DNA of 64,000 nt from Gammaproteobacteria bacterium (GTDB lineage: Bacteria > Pseudomonadota > Gammaproteobacteria > Pseudomonadales > Cellvibrionaceae): positions 1,703,716-1,767,715 of the forward strand of contig SEBU01000001.1 in assembly GCA_004173475.1 (NCBI GenBank), given 5' to 3'. Within the stretch, counting starts at the first letter, position 1. Each line of letters starts with the position of its first letter. The notes below the pieces were generated by a model that had not been told where the DNA came from, searched no databases, and saw only the letters and a list, made by a program, of their open reading frames with translations. Positions 7,936 through 16,684 of this stretch are shown in pieces. A program made the translations under genes and the position numbers.

Positions 7936-9504
7936 GTGGAATGGATGTTTGATCCCACCGCTTGGCTAGGTTTGTTCACCCTAATAATCCTTGAGATTGT
8001 TCTTGGTATAGACAATCTAATTTTTGTGGCTGTATTAGCCAACAAGCTCCCCAAGCACCAACGCGACAAGGCCCGCGTCATAGGCTTAAGTCTCGCCCTC
8101 CTGTTACGCCTTGGTTTATTGGCCGGCATCTCTTGGCTTGTAACCCTGACAGAGCCTTTATTTAATATTTTTAATAAAGATTTGTCGGGGCGCGATCTGA
8201 TTCTGATTTTTGGCGGCCTGTTTTTGCTTTTCAAAGCCACCCTTGAACTGCATGAACGCGTAGAAGGCAAAGTAAATACCCAGCGCAGTAGCCGCGTGCA
8301 CGCCGCTTTTTGGGCGGTTATTGCTCAAATCATTATTCTGGATGCGGTCTTTTCGTTGGATGCGGTCATCACAGCCATAGGTATAGTTAATCATCTGTCA
8401 ATCATGATGATTGCTGTGATTATCGCCATGGTCATCATGATCATTGCTAGTAAATCGCTCACCGAATTCGTCAATAAACATCCTACGGTTGTGATGCTTT
8501 GTTTAGGCTTCCTGTTAATGATTGGCTTTAGCCTGGTTGCGGAGGGCGCTGGCCTCCATATCCCTAAAGGTTACCTCTACGGCGCAATCGCCTTCTCGGT
8601 ATTAATCGAATTTTTCAACCAACTCGCTCGTTCCAATCGCACACGACATTTAATAGGTGAGCGCCCTCTGCGCGACCGCACTGCTGAAGCAGTTCTTAAA
8701 TTATTAGGCGGCCGCAGCGATGCTGATGAAGTGGGCCACGATATAGTCGCTATGGCGGACCCGAAAGGCGAAGAACTGGTATTTGAAAATAGCGAGCGTC
8801 AAATGATTCGCTCGGTATTGCAGCTTACCGAACGCTCGGTGCAATCCTTAATGACGCCACGCCCGGATATCATTTGGGTCGATGTAAACGCAACGCCCGA
8901 AGAGCTGCTTAATGTTTTAAAAACCACGCCGCAAACCCGCCTTTTGGTGGCACGCGACGAGCTGGACAATTTACACGGCGTGGTACAAAGTCGAGATTTG
9001 CTGGCGGCTGCATTGAGCAACCAACCGCTCGACCTGGCCGCACTTGCCGTAGAACCGCTCGCGGTTCCAGAGGGAACCAGCGCGCTGAATGTATTGGAAA
9101 TGCTGCGCCAGCAGCCAGTGCCGCTCGCTATTGTGATTGACGAATATGGCAGCATTAAAGGTGTAGTCACCACCAGCGATTTGTTGGCGGCCATCGCAGG
9201 TGAAGTAGCGGACACGAACGATTTACCACTGGTTGTTAAACAGGAAAACGGCTGGTTAGTGGATGGTAGTTTGTCGCTCGAACAATTGGACGAATTGCTC
9301 GGTATAAAACTCGAACGCGCTGAAGGCGATTATTTTACGGTAGCGGGCTTATTGCTTGAACAACTGCAGCACATTCCCACCATTGGTGAAACTATAAGCA
9401 TCTCTGGTTTTGGATTTGAAATCACCAAAATGGAAGGGCGCAGAATTTTGCAAGTATTAGTCAGCGGAACTGCAAAACATGAACTCGATGACGACTCGCA
9501 TTAA
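7936..9504 (+). CDS. TerC family membrane protein with CBS and CorC/HlyC domains (YoaE/YegH-like)
   Basis: 522 residues from the GTG at 7936. This start gives [10 protein letters not shown], matching the family's MEFLMDPSIW; AAGGTGAGG lies upstream. Residues 1-240 form the TerC-type membrane domain with [20 protein letters not shown], the conserved acidic ion-binding motif, and a second [10 protein letters not shown] motif. A pair of CBS domains follows (about 290-410: [24 protein letters not shown]), then the CorC/HlyC transporter-associated domain (about 425-510). Related proteins are linked to metal-ion efflux, especially manganese, though this subfamily is not well characterised. It is a single gene running against its neighbours. 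Confidence 0.88.
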   Translation: MEWMFDPTAWLGLFTLIILEIVLGIDNLIFVAVLANKLPKHQRDKARVIGLSLALLLRLGLLAGISWLVTLTEPLFNIFNKDLSGRDLILIFGGLFLLFKATLELHERVEGKVNTQRSSRVHAAFWAVIAQIIILDAVFSLDAVITAIGIVNHLSIMMIAVIIAMVIMIIASKSLTEFVNKHPTVVMLCLGFLLMIGFSLVAEGAGLHIPKGYLYGAIAFSVLIEFFNQLARSNRTRHLIGERPLRDRTAEAVLKLLGGRSDADEVGHDIVAMADPKGEELVFENSERQMIRSVLQLTERSVQSLMTPRPDIIWVDVNATPEELLNVLKTTPQTRLLVARDELDNLHGVVQSRDLLAAALSNQPLDLAALAVEPLAVPEGTSALNVLEMLRQQPVPLAIVIDEYGSIKGVVTTSDLLAAIAGEVADTNDLPLVVKQENGWLVDGSLSLEQLDELLGIKLERAEGDYFTVAGLLLEQLQHIPTIGETISISGFGFEITKMEGRRILQVLVSGTAKHELDDDSH

Positions 9505-9562
9505 CTCAACATCATCTTACGATAAGAAATCATCCAGGTAAGAAGCAATCCAGCGATGGTTT

Positions 9563-11527
9563 CTATCGACCTTTTTGCGCAGGTCTTTTTTTCGCTAGCG
9601 GCGAAACCGATGGAAGAATTATTTTTCGTGGCCCACGCTTCTCATCCTCATAAGCGTCTAAAAAATCAAAAATAATATTCGTTGGCATCTTATTAGAGTT
9701 ACTTAAGGCAACCATACCAATTTTTAACTCTTTGTTGAAAACCATCTGCGATTGAAAACCTAAAACATATCCACCATGGTGAACGAAATTTTTGTCGCCA
9801 CGATAATCAAACACCCGCCATCCAATACCATAATGCGTGTCCGTTACGCCTTCGCGAGCGCCGTAATGGGATTGCGATGGTGTATTTTTTGTTACTTTAT
9901 CGTGAACCGCATTCAATACATTGGGGGCTAACACGTCGGGATTTTGGCCCATTTGCGCAAGTACCCAACGCGCCATATCCGTAATGCTTGCATTAGCGCC
10001 CGCCGCCGGGTGCATGCGATAATAATTTTCCGTAATTTTTTCGGTATACCAACCTTTGCTGGTGGCGACATGGGGAAGCGCATAATTGTTGTGGGCTTTT
10101 AATCCCGCCAAACCAAAAGATGCTGTCTGCATACCAAGCGGGTTAAATAATTTTTCCTGCACATATTGTTCATACGGTTTTCCGGTTTTATTTCGCACCA
10201 TGCCATCGAACAAACTAAAACTTACGTTTTGATAGGCATAGCATTTTCCAGGTGGACAAACAAAATTAACCGATTTTAATTTTTGTACCACCGAATCGAA
10301 AGGTAAACCGTCTTCAATATAATTATCGCCCGAATGCGTGGGCAACCCGGTGGATTGTGACAAAATATCGCGTAGCGATAGCTGGTTACCGTAACGCGGA
10401 TTACTGAATTGAATATTCGGTAATACTGAAACCACGGGCGTAGTCCAACTTAAAACACCTTCGTTTACCAAAATACCTGCAGTAGTTCCTGCAATTGTTT
10501 TAGAGCAAGACGCGAGACGAAACGCCGTATCCGTGTCGATAAAATCTCTTCCGCCTGCTTTTTTAACGCCGTAAGCTTGTAATACTTTTACTTTCCCATC
10601 GGCAATAATAGCAATCGCAATTCCAGGCAAGCGCGGAACAATTTTGGCTTCAACATATTTTTTGAATTCTGTAATGTAAGCTTCACGCGCATTGCTCATC
10701 GGCAGAGGTATATTTTTTACTGCAGCTACTACAGGAACAGTAGGCGCGACTGCAGCGGGGTCGGCCAAATCAGGTTGCACAGGAAGGGTTTCACCATCGG
10801 GCGCGGTGTCTTTTACTGCTGCCGCTGCTTCAGCCGTTCCTTCAGTAAGCATATTTTCTGCAGAAATTTCATCGCCTAAGTCGCCGTCGTCATCAACAAC
10901 TGTTTCATTGGTTGCTCCAACAGACGCGATATTTTTAGCGGCTTCCGCATTGGAAACGGTATTTTCTGCAGTGACCGGTAGACCAGATACCGCCGCTTCC
11001 ATTGAATTAGTCGATGGAAGTATTTCAGAAGGTGTAGCTGTCACGGCCTGACTATTTTCGTTGATAACGGTTAAACTTTTTGCGATAGAGGGCGGCGGCG
11101 CTTGCGTCATTGGCGTTGCGTTGGAAATAAGCTTTTGCTCAGGTTTTGTCTCGGCAGTCTTTTTATTAGCGACGATCTTACTGGAGGATTTGCTAGAAGA
11201 TTTTTTTTCGATTTTGGCGGATTTAGTATTTGTTTTATCTCGCTGCTTCGCGGCTCTCCGTGGGCTAGAGGAAGTCGAGGCAGTTTCGTAAAGCGCGCGT
11301 ATCGCATCTTCTTGCGTTTGCTCAACGGGTAGGGGTTTAATTTCCGGAGCACTGCTAACTGCGCGTTCAACTTGAATATTTACCGGATAGGAAATTCGCT
11401 TCTCATCTTGCCCGTAAACCTGTGGCGCCAAACACATGAAAGCCAAACTCAATACGATAGAGTGAGCTGAGCCCTGCGCAGAAAATATTGATAATAGTTT
11501 AGTAAAAAAATTTCTTACTCGTTTCAT
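9563..11527 (-). CDS. Beta-lactamase/penicillin-binding type serine hydrolase with long disordered N-terminus
   Basis: 654 residues from the ATG at 11527. After a signal-like segment (about 20-40, ending near VYG) comes about 235 residues of low-complexity sequence rich in Ala, Ser, Lys, Pro and Glu. The C-terminal domain (from about 280) has the class C beta-lactamase motifs: S-C-S-K with Ser340 and Lys343, Y-Q-N at about 432-434, and H-H-G-G at about 583-586. The family includes esterases, D-aminopeptidases and carboxypeptidases, and few members are true beta-lactamases. It probably acts on cell wall or small esters in the periplasm. The Lys-rich tether before the catalytic domain is unusual in length. 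No clear ribosome binding site is seen. Confidence 0.85.
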   Translation of the reverse strand: MKRVRNFFTKLLSIFSAQGSAHSIVLSLAFMCLAPQVYGQDEKRISYPVNIQVERAVSSAPEIKPLPVEQTQEDAIRALYETASTSSSPRRAAKQRDKTNTKSAKIEKKSSSKSSSKIVANKKTAETKPEQKLISNATPMTQAPPPSIAKSLTVINENSQAVTATPSEILPSTNSMEAAVSGLPVTAENTVSNAEAAKNIASVGATNETVVDDDGDLGDEISAENMLTEGTAEAAAAVKDTAPDGETLPVQPDLADPAAVAPTVPVVAAVKNIPLPMSNAREAYITEFKKYVEAKIVPRLPGIAIAIIADGKVKVLQAYGVKKAGGRDFIDTDTAFRLASCSKTIAGTTAGILVNEGVLSWTTPVVSVLPNIQFSNPRYGNQLSLRDILSQSTGLPTHSGDNYIEDGLPFDSVVQKLKSVNFVCPPGKCYAYQNVSFSLFDGMVRNKTGKPYEQYVQEKLFNPLGMQTASFGLAGLKAHNNYALPHVATSKGWYTEKITENYYRMHPAAGANASITDMARWVLAQMGQNPDVLAPNVLNAVHDKVTKNTPSQSHYGAREGVTDTHYGIGWRVFDYRGDKNFVHHGGYVLGFQSQMVFNKELKIGMVALSNSNKMPTNIIFDFLDAYEDEKRGPRKIILPSVSPLAKKRPAQKGR

Positions 11528-11572
11528 AACGTCTATGCGCAACCATCGGCAAAGAACGCTGGATAAATTCGC

Positions 11573-11625
11573 AAAAATTTGCGCCGCATCTGCTCATAAA
11601 TAGAGAACAATCATGCGGCGCAAAT
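11573..11625 (-). terminator. Long-loop terminator after the cytochrome gene
   Basis: Perfect 13-bp stem (11577-11589 with 11613-11625) around a 23-nt loop, followed on the minus strand by five T residues. It lies 12 nt after the cytochrome stop codon. Confidence 0.65.
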
Positions 11626-11636
11626 ATTATTAAAGC

Positions 11637-13733
11637 TTACAGCGTTTTAATATATTCAATTAAATCCCAACGCTCCTGCTCAGTGAGTTTATCCTTCTCG
11701 TCTTTTCCTACGCCATATTCATGACCGATATTAAGATTGCCATTAGGTTCAACAGAAAACCTGCGCTTATCGGTAGAGCTGGATTTATCACAGCCCTCGG
11801 TACTGAAACCTACATTCACCGGATCAAATTCACGATTACCCACGCAGAACACCTTTGGGCGCTCTTCTACGGGTAACAATAAACTCCACAAGTTGGGAAC
11901 AGAGCCATTATGTAGAAATGGTGCCGTAGCCCAGATTCCATTCAATGACCGAGCTTTGTAAGCAAGTAACGATTCATAGGGTGTAGCAGTTGTGTCGGGT
12001 TTGTAGTTGCCGGATTTTACACTGGCTTTTATATCATTATCAAAAAAGGATTTACCCAACATATAAACCCAATCAGCGAAGCGACGTATTACCCATTTAT
12101 CGGGATCAGGCGTCGCCAAGGTACCCATGGTCGCAGCAGTCAGCACTTGGACTACGGGTGCGCGTTTCTGCACAATCAGCGCCCCCACGCCCGTAGGCTG
12201 ATAAATGGATTCAAAATTACCCGCATAACCTGTGTAATTCACGCTGTTCTTCGCCATTAGCGGATCAGTACCAACCACATCCAAACTCGACATGTTGGAA
12301 ACCACCAAACGATCCCAGTTATCACGTTCAACCACCTGATGGCAGGCGGCGCAATATTCGTTATAAATAATTTCTCCACGATTTACCTGTTCGCTATTAA
12401 TTTTTCCCAAGATCTTTTCAGGCCATTGTGGAGACTGAAGACTATTCAGGTGCGACTCAAGACGCGACAAATTGGTGAGATCGATTGATGATTTAAAATT
12501 GATAGTCCGCTTTTTACTTTTCTCGCCGGTGATCCATGCTGAAAAGTTAAACCCTGATTCATGGGCGGTCCAATCCAACACGCTAAAAACCCCTAAGACC
12601 TCACCAGCATTACGAGCCAAAGGGCCTATACCCGCGTTATCAGCCAATCCATTCCACTGCACATAATCTGAATGGGCTATGTCCCACAAGAATGGGTAGC
12701 TCACCGGAGCATCGGCTTCGTTAAAAATCGCGTTGCGTAAGCGTTGACGATCTTCTTCATTGAGGCCGGGATATTTTCCTTCCTTAGATGCCAATCGTTC
12801 TTCAATCAATGAAAAATGCGAATCACCAATAATGGTTTCACTAACGCCCTCGAGGACGGCATCTACTTGTTCTGGAGTAAGCAGGCGTCGATCATCCGCT
12901 GTGGTTACTTGTAAATATGCCAGGCGCAACTGCGATTTGTTAATCATATGCTCAAGCACGCGGTTGTAGATCCGCCCGAACGCATCGAGACGCGCATAAC
13001 CGTAATCCAAATGGCTGTGGTTAACCGTGTTGTAAAGCTTGATGGTATCTCCCCATTTTTTCAGATCCTTAATCACCTCCTCGGAGTTCGAATAGTCGTT
13101 GTCGAAATCCAACACCGACTTTACAAATCGATCGCGTTTTTGCGCATCAGTTCGGGTTTGCTCCAAACTTTTTTCCATTTCTTTCAAGAAACCCACCATA
13201 TCTGCCATGGCGGAGCCTCCGTCAATACGCATAGCCTGACCTTTATAATTAACTTGGCCCGTATGACAAGCCGCGCAGGTAAAGCCCACATAATCTCGGC
13301 CAGCGTAGGTATCTTTAACGAAACCAACTGCTAAACCATCTGGATTAAAAAACGTCGTTTTTTGAGGAAGGTAGCGGAATTTATCCATATTGTTATTCGT
13401 ACGGAACAATTCCTTCGAATCAGCTTGTTCAAGCGCGAGGAAAAAATCGTATGGCAATAAACCGGAACCTTGGGTCGTGTTATAGAACCACAGGCTGTCC
13501 GATTCACTCCAACCTTGATCCAAATAGGTAGGAGTTGAATAACTCTCACCAAAGGCGCCATCATCAATCGCAACTGCTCCGCGATCTGGATCGTCATCCC
13601 AACGTTGATAGGTTTTGCCCGCCGCGAAAATAATAATGATGATGGTAAACAGAAGAATTTTTATTTTAATGATGGTGCGAAGGTTTCGGCGGATGAATCT
13701 AAACAAACCCCTGATGACGTTAAAAATAAACAT
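11637..13733 (-). CDS. Membrane-anchored di-haem cytochrome c, RoxA/peroxidase-like
   Basis: 698 residues with one N-terminal membrane segment (about 24-38) after a basic stretch. Two c-type haem sites are present: C153-A-A-C156-H157 and C461-A-A-C464-H465. The C-terminal region has FLHNGSVPNLWSLLLPVEER and KVFCVGNREFDPV, a pattern found in di-haem peroxidase relatives that include the rubber oxygenase RoxA. Size also fits RoxA, near 680 residues. RoxA cleaves poly(cis-1,4-isoprene), whereas MauG-type and cytochrome c peroxidases use peroxide; the actual substrate here is not known. AGGAGT stands about 8 nt before the ATG. It appears monocistronic. Confidence 0.8.
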   Translation of the reverse strand: MFIFNVIRGLFRFIRRNLRTIIKIKILLFTIIIIIFAAGKTYQRWDDDPDRGAVAIDDGAFGESYSTPTYLDQGWSESDSLWFYNTTQGSGLLPYDFFLALEQADSKELFRTNNNMDKFRYLPQKTTFFNPDGLAVGFVKDTYAGRDYVGFTCAACHTGQVNYKGQAMRIDGGSAMADMVGFLKEMEKSLEQTRTDAQKRDRFVKSVLDFDNDYSNSEEVIKDLKKWGDTIKLYNTVNHSHLDYGYARLDAFGRIYNRVLEHMINKSQLRLAYLQVTTADDRRLLTPEQVDAVLEGVSETIIGDSHFSLIEERLASKEGKYPGLNEEDRQRLRNAIFNEADAPVSYPFLWDIAHSDYVQWNGLADNAGIGPLARNAGEVLGVFSVLDWTAHESGFNFSAWITGEKSKKRTINFKSSIDLTNLSRLESHLNSLQSPQWPEKILGKINSEQVNRGEIIYNEYCAACHQVVERDNWDRLVVSNMSSLDVVGTDPLMAKNSVNYTGYAGNFESIYQPTGVGALIVQKRAPVVQVLTAATMGTLATPDPDKWVIRRFADWVYMLGKSFFDNDIKASVKSGNYKPDTTATPYESLLAYKARSLNGIWATAPFLHNGSVPNLWSLLLPVEERPKVFCVGNREFDPVNVGFSTEGCDKSSSTDKRRFSVEPNGNLNIGHEYGVGKDEKDKLTEQERWDLIEYIKTL

Positions 13734-14071
13734 GAGTGACTCCTGCGAAAATTCCTGTTAACGATTGCTCTTCAATGCTCGTACTCTTATTTAAAACTAA
13801 CGACGTACATACATTCGATAAATAGGCTCTGTGGAACTACGCAACTCCTGATGAAGGCGTGCATATTAACTACCGCGGCCTTAACAGACCAGATCTTGTT
13901 TTGGGAATCAATATGCTTTGGTGTGATCATCGGTAAAACTTCTTAAAAAGTCGTCCATTTGTTGCATATACCGATTCATCCTATTAGTGTAGTCGCTGTT
14001 ATTTTTTTTACTGGTAGAGAATGCTTCAACTAATGCTCTTGCCGAACTTTTATCTTGCTGAGGACATCTCC
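13734..14071. other. Divergent intergenic region
   Basis: 338 nt between the minus-strand cytochrome gene and the plus-strand lipoprotein gene. It must hold promoters for both. I see no convincing promoter pair, operator or small gene in it. Confidence 0.4.
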
Positions 14072-14392
14072 ATGAAAAAATTATCGCTCATATTGATCGC
14101 AGTATCCGCATTGGGAACTGGCTGCACATGGGTAAAAGTGAGTGAGAACGGCAGCAGTGTCGCCGTTGCAAATGCTGCGAACGTTCGTGGCTGCACAAAT
14201 TTAAGTGAAGTGACTGTGAGCGTAACGAGCAAATTAGGTTTTATTAATCGCGATGCAGACAAGGTAGCAACTGAACTGGCTAACCTGGCTCGAAACGAAG
14301 CAGCAGGAATAGGTGGAGATACAGTGGTACCAAGCTCCACCATTGAAAATGGTAAACAAAGTTTTAATGTTTACAAATGCAACAAAAGATAA
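14072..14392 (+). CDS. Small DUF4156-like lipoprotein
   Basis: 106 residues from the ATG at 14072, preceded by GAGG at 8 nt; the open frame extends 17 codons upstream without support. The N-terminus MKKLSLILIAVSALGTGC is a lipoprotein signal with a slightly atypical lipobox. The body has RGCTNLSEVTV, LARNEAAGIGGDTVVP and the ending FNVYKC, the pattern of the DUF4156 family (E. coli YjeI relatives). The two conserved cysteines could form a disulphide. The function is unknown. Confidence 0.75.
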   Translation: MKKLSLILIAVSALGTGCTWVKVSENGSSVAVANAANVRGCTNLSEVTVSVTSKLGFINRDADKVATELANLARNEAAGIGGDTVVPSSTIENGKQSFNVYKCNKR

Positions 14393-14399
14393 CCGTTTC

Positions 14400-14424
14400 G
14401 CCAGTAAGCGCATCGCTTGCTGGC
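14400..14424 (+). terminator. Hairpin after the DUF4156 gene
   Basis: An 11-bp stem with one G-U pair and a 3-nt loop (GCCAGTAAGCG/CGCTTGCTGGC), 7 nt after the stop codon. The T tract behind it is weak, so termination efficiency is uncertain. Confidence 0.5.
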
Positions 14425-14496
14425 ATCCATTTCATCAAAATCAAATTCCGTGCGCCTATTCAATTGTTTGCTATGGTTAATTTAGCCGTCTTTGAA

Positions 14497-14514
14497 GTGT
14501 CACATATGTGCCAT
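14497..14514 (+). promoter_or_regulatory. Possible Pho box upstream of ppk
   Basis: GTGTCAC, ATAT, GTGCCAT: two 7-mers each matching 5 of 7 positions of CTGTCAT with the 4-nt A/T spacer expected of a PhoB half-site pair. It lies 37 nt before the ppk start. The central CACATATGTG palindrome could equally be an unrelated operator or chance. Confidence 0.25.
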
Positions 14515-14550
14515 ATTCTGCTGTGATTTGTTTAAACATTGAGGTTGTCC

Positions 14551-16608
14551 GTGTCCAGCGCCTATTTCAACCGCGAACTTAGTTTGCTCGAATTCAATAA
14601 ACGCGTTCTCCATCAAGCCTATAATAAGGCACTACCCTTGATGGAACGCTTGCGTTTTTTGTGTATTTTTTCTACTAACATCGATGAGTTTTTTGAGGTT
14701 CGTGTAGGCGGCTTGGTAGAGCGTCTTGAATTACCCACTAAAACCCCCCTCGGTCCAGATGGACTCACTGAAATAGAAACCCTTGAGCAAATTTCGAGGC
14801 GTGCGCATCTATTAGTAGAAGAACAATACGACATCCTTAACCGGGAAATTCTACCGAGTCTTCGCGAAGCTGGAATCCGCGTGTTGCGACGCGAAGAATG
14901 GACGCCTGAACAAATTAATTATTTAAAAAATTATTTTGTATCAGAAGTCTTGCCCGTGCTCAGCCCCATAGGGCTTGACCCAGCGCATCCGTTTCCACGC
15001 ATCCTGAATAAAAGTTTAAATTTTATCGTTAAGCTCGACGGTAAAGATGCGTTTGGTCGCAACTCTGGCCGCGCGATTGTGCAAGTGCCCCGCTCACTTT
15101 CACATATTATTGAATTACCCATCGAAATCACGAGTCAATGTCGCGAGTTTGTTTTTATTTCGTCAATTATTCATTTTTTTATGGCGGAAATTTTTGTTGG
15201 TATGACGGTGATCGATAGCTACCAATTTCGGTTGACGCGCAACTCCGATATTTTTTTAGATGAAGAGGAAACCGAAGATCTTCTGCGCGCGGTTCAAGGT
15301 GAACTTGCGTATCGTCAATATGGAGACGAAGTACGCCTGGAAATTGCTGATACCTGCCCACGGGAACTGGTGGACTTTTTATTGCAACGCTGCGAAATCA
15401 AAGAACGTGATCTTTATAATATCAATGGTCCAGTCAATTTACATCGTTACAGCGATTTATTTGATTTGATTAAAAATGCTGAATTATATTTTCGGCCTTT
15501 TGTGCAGGCGATGCCAAAGCTGCCAAGACGCACTAATAGTTATTTTGAGGTGCTGCAAAAGCAAGACATTTTATTGCATCACCCGTTCGATTCATTCCAG
15601 GGTGTTGTAGATTTTTTACGTGAAGCAGCGGCGGATCCTCATGTCCTCGCAATTAAACAAACACTTTATCGTACCGGTTCAAATTCCCCTATTGTGGACG
15701 CGCTGGTTGCTGCAGCCAAAGCAGGTAAAGAAGTTACTGCAATTGTAGAGTTACGCGCACGCTTCGACGAAGAACAAAACGTTGCACTCGCAGAGCGCCT
15801 ACAGCGTTTTGGTATACATGTTATTTATGGCGTGGTGGGATTTAAAACACATGCCAAAATGATATTGATCGCTCGTCGCGAAGAGGGAAAGTTGCGTTAC
15901 TACGTACATCTTGGTACGGGAAACTATCATCCAAAAACCAGTAAGCTTTATACCGACTATGGATTAATTACGTCAGATAAAGAAATTGGCGATGATGTTT
16001 ATCGTATTTTTTTACAACTAAGCAGTATGGGCAAAGCATCAAAAATGGATGCATTGCTTTACGCTCCCTTTACGCTACACAAAGGGCTTGTGCGTCGCAT
16101 TCGCACAGAAAAAGAAAATGCAGAGCACGGAAAACCATCGCGTATTATTGCAAAAATGAATGCGCTTTATGATGAAGAATTGGTGAATGAGCTTTACGCT
16201 GCATCAAAAGCCGGCGTGCAAATCGATTTAATCATTCGCGGTGTATGCCAGTTGCGCCCGGGTGTTGAAGGTTTATCTGAAAATATTCGCGTTCGCTCCA
16301 TAGTGGGAAGATTTTTAGAACATCATCGTGTTTTTTATTTTGAAAATAACAACAATCCTGAATTATTGTGTTCTAGTGCAGATTGGATGACACGAAATAT
16401 GTTTCATCGTGTTGAAACGTGTTTTCCTATTAAACATAAACGTATTCGCGATCGGATGATTGAAGATCTCAATCTTTACCTCGCCGATAATACTCATGCA
16501 TGGATTCTAAATGATGATGGAAATTATCAGCTACTTAAACCCGTTGACGATGAAATTGAAATTGATGCGCAAGGTATTTTACTTGATCGCTGGACATCAC
16601 GACATTGA
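14551..16608 (+). CDS. ppk: Polyphosphate kinase 1
   Basis: 685 residues from the GTG at 14551, chosen because GAGG stands 7 nt upstream and the protein then starts SSAYFNRELSLLEFNKRVL, the usual N-terminus. It reversibly polymerises the gamma-phosphate of ATP into inorganic polyphosphate at the membrane. The phosphorylated histidine is H434 in GFKTHAKM (E. coli H435); HLGTGNYHPKTSKLY and the second phospholipase-D-like motif region follow. Length matches the family (about 690). It converges on ppx, which degrades the product, and the two share one terminator. Confidence 0.97.
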   Translation: MSSAYFNRELSLLEFNKRVLHQAYNKALPLMERLRFLCIFSTNIDEFFEVRVGGLVERLELPTKTPLGPDGLTEIETLEQISRRAHLLVEEQYDILNREILPSLREAGIRVLRREEWTPEQINYLKNYFVSEVLPVLSPIGLDPAHPFPRILNKSLNFIVKLDGKDAFGRNSGRAIVQVPRSLSHIIELPIEITSQCREFVFISSIIHFFMAEIFVGMTVIDSYQFRLTRNSDIFLDEEETEDLLRAVQGELAYRQYGDEVRLEIADTCPRELVDFLLQRCEIKERDLYNINGPVNLHRYSDLFDLIKNAELYFRPFVQAMPKLPRRTNSYFEVLQKQDILLHHPFDSFQGVVDFLREAAADPHVLAIKQTLYRTGSNSPIVDALVAAAKAGKEVTAIVELRARFDEEQNVALAERLQRFGIHVIYGVVGFKTHAKMILIARREEGKLRYYVHLGTGNYHPKTSKLYTDYGLITSDKEIGDDVYRIFLQLSSMGKASKMDALLYAPFTLHKGLVRRIRTEKENAEHGKPSRIIAKMNALYDEELVNELYAASKAGVQIDLIIRGVCQLRPGVEGLSENIRVRSIVGRFLEHHRVFYFENNNNPELLCSSADWMTRNMFHRVETCFPIKHKRIRDRMIEDLNLYLADNTHAWILNDDGNYQLLKPVDDEIEIDAQGILLDRWTSRH

Positions 16609-16631
16609 TTGGAGTTTGAATTGGGGGTAAT

Positions 16632-16666
16632 AAAAAGGCCGATCATAGATCGGCCTTTTTATTTTT
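16632..16666. terminator. Shared ppk/ppx bidirectional terminator
   Basis: A 13-bp stem (16632-16644 with 16648-16660) with a 3-nt loop and T/A tracts on both sides, between the converging stop codons of ppk and ppx. Confidence 0.9.
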
Positions 16667-16684
16667 TGTTTCGCTTCGAAATAT

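Noticed and set aside
7755..8270. 171-codon minus-strand frame overlapping the TerC-like gene
   Set aside because: Basic, low-similarity product lying opposite a clear TerC domain; a shadow frame.
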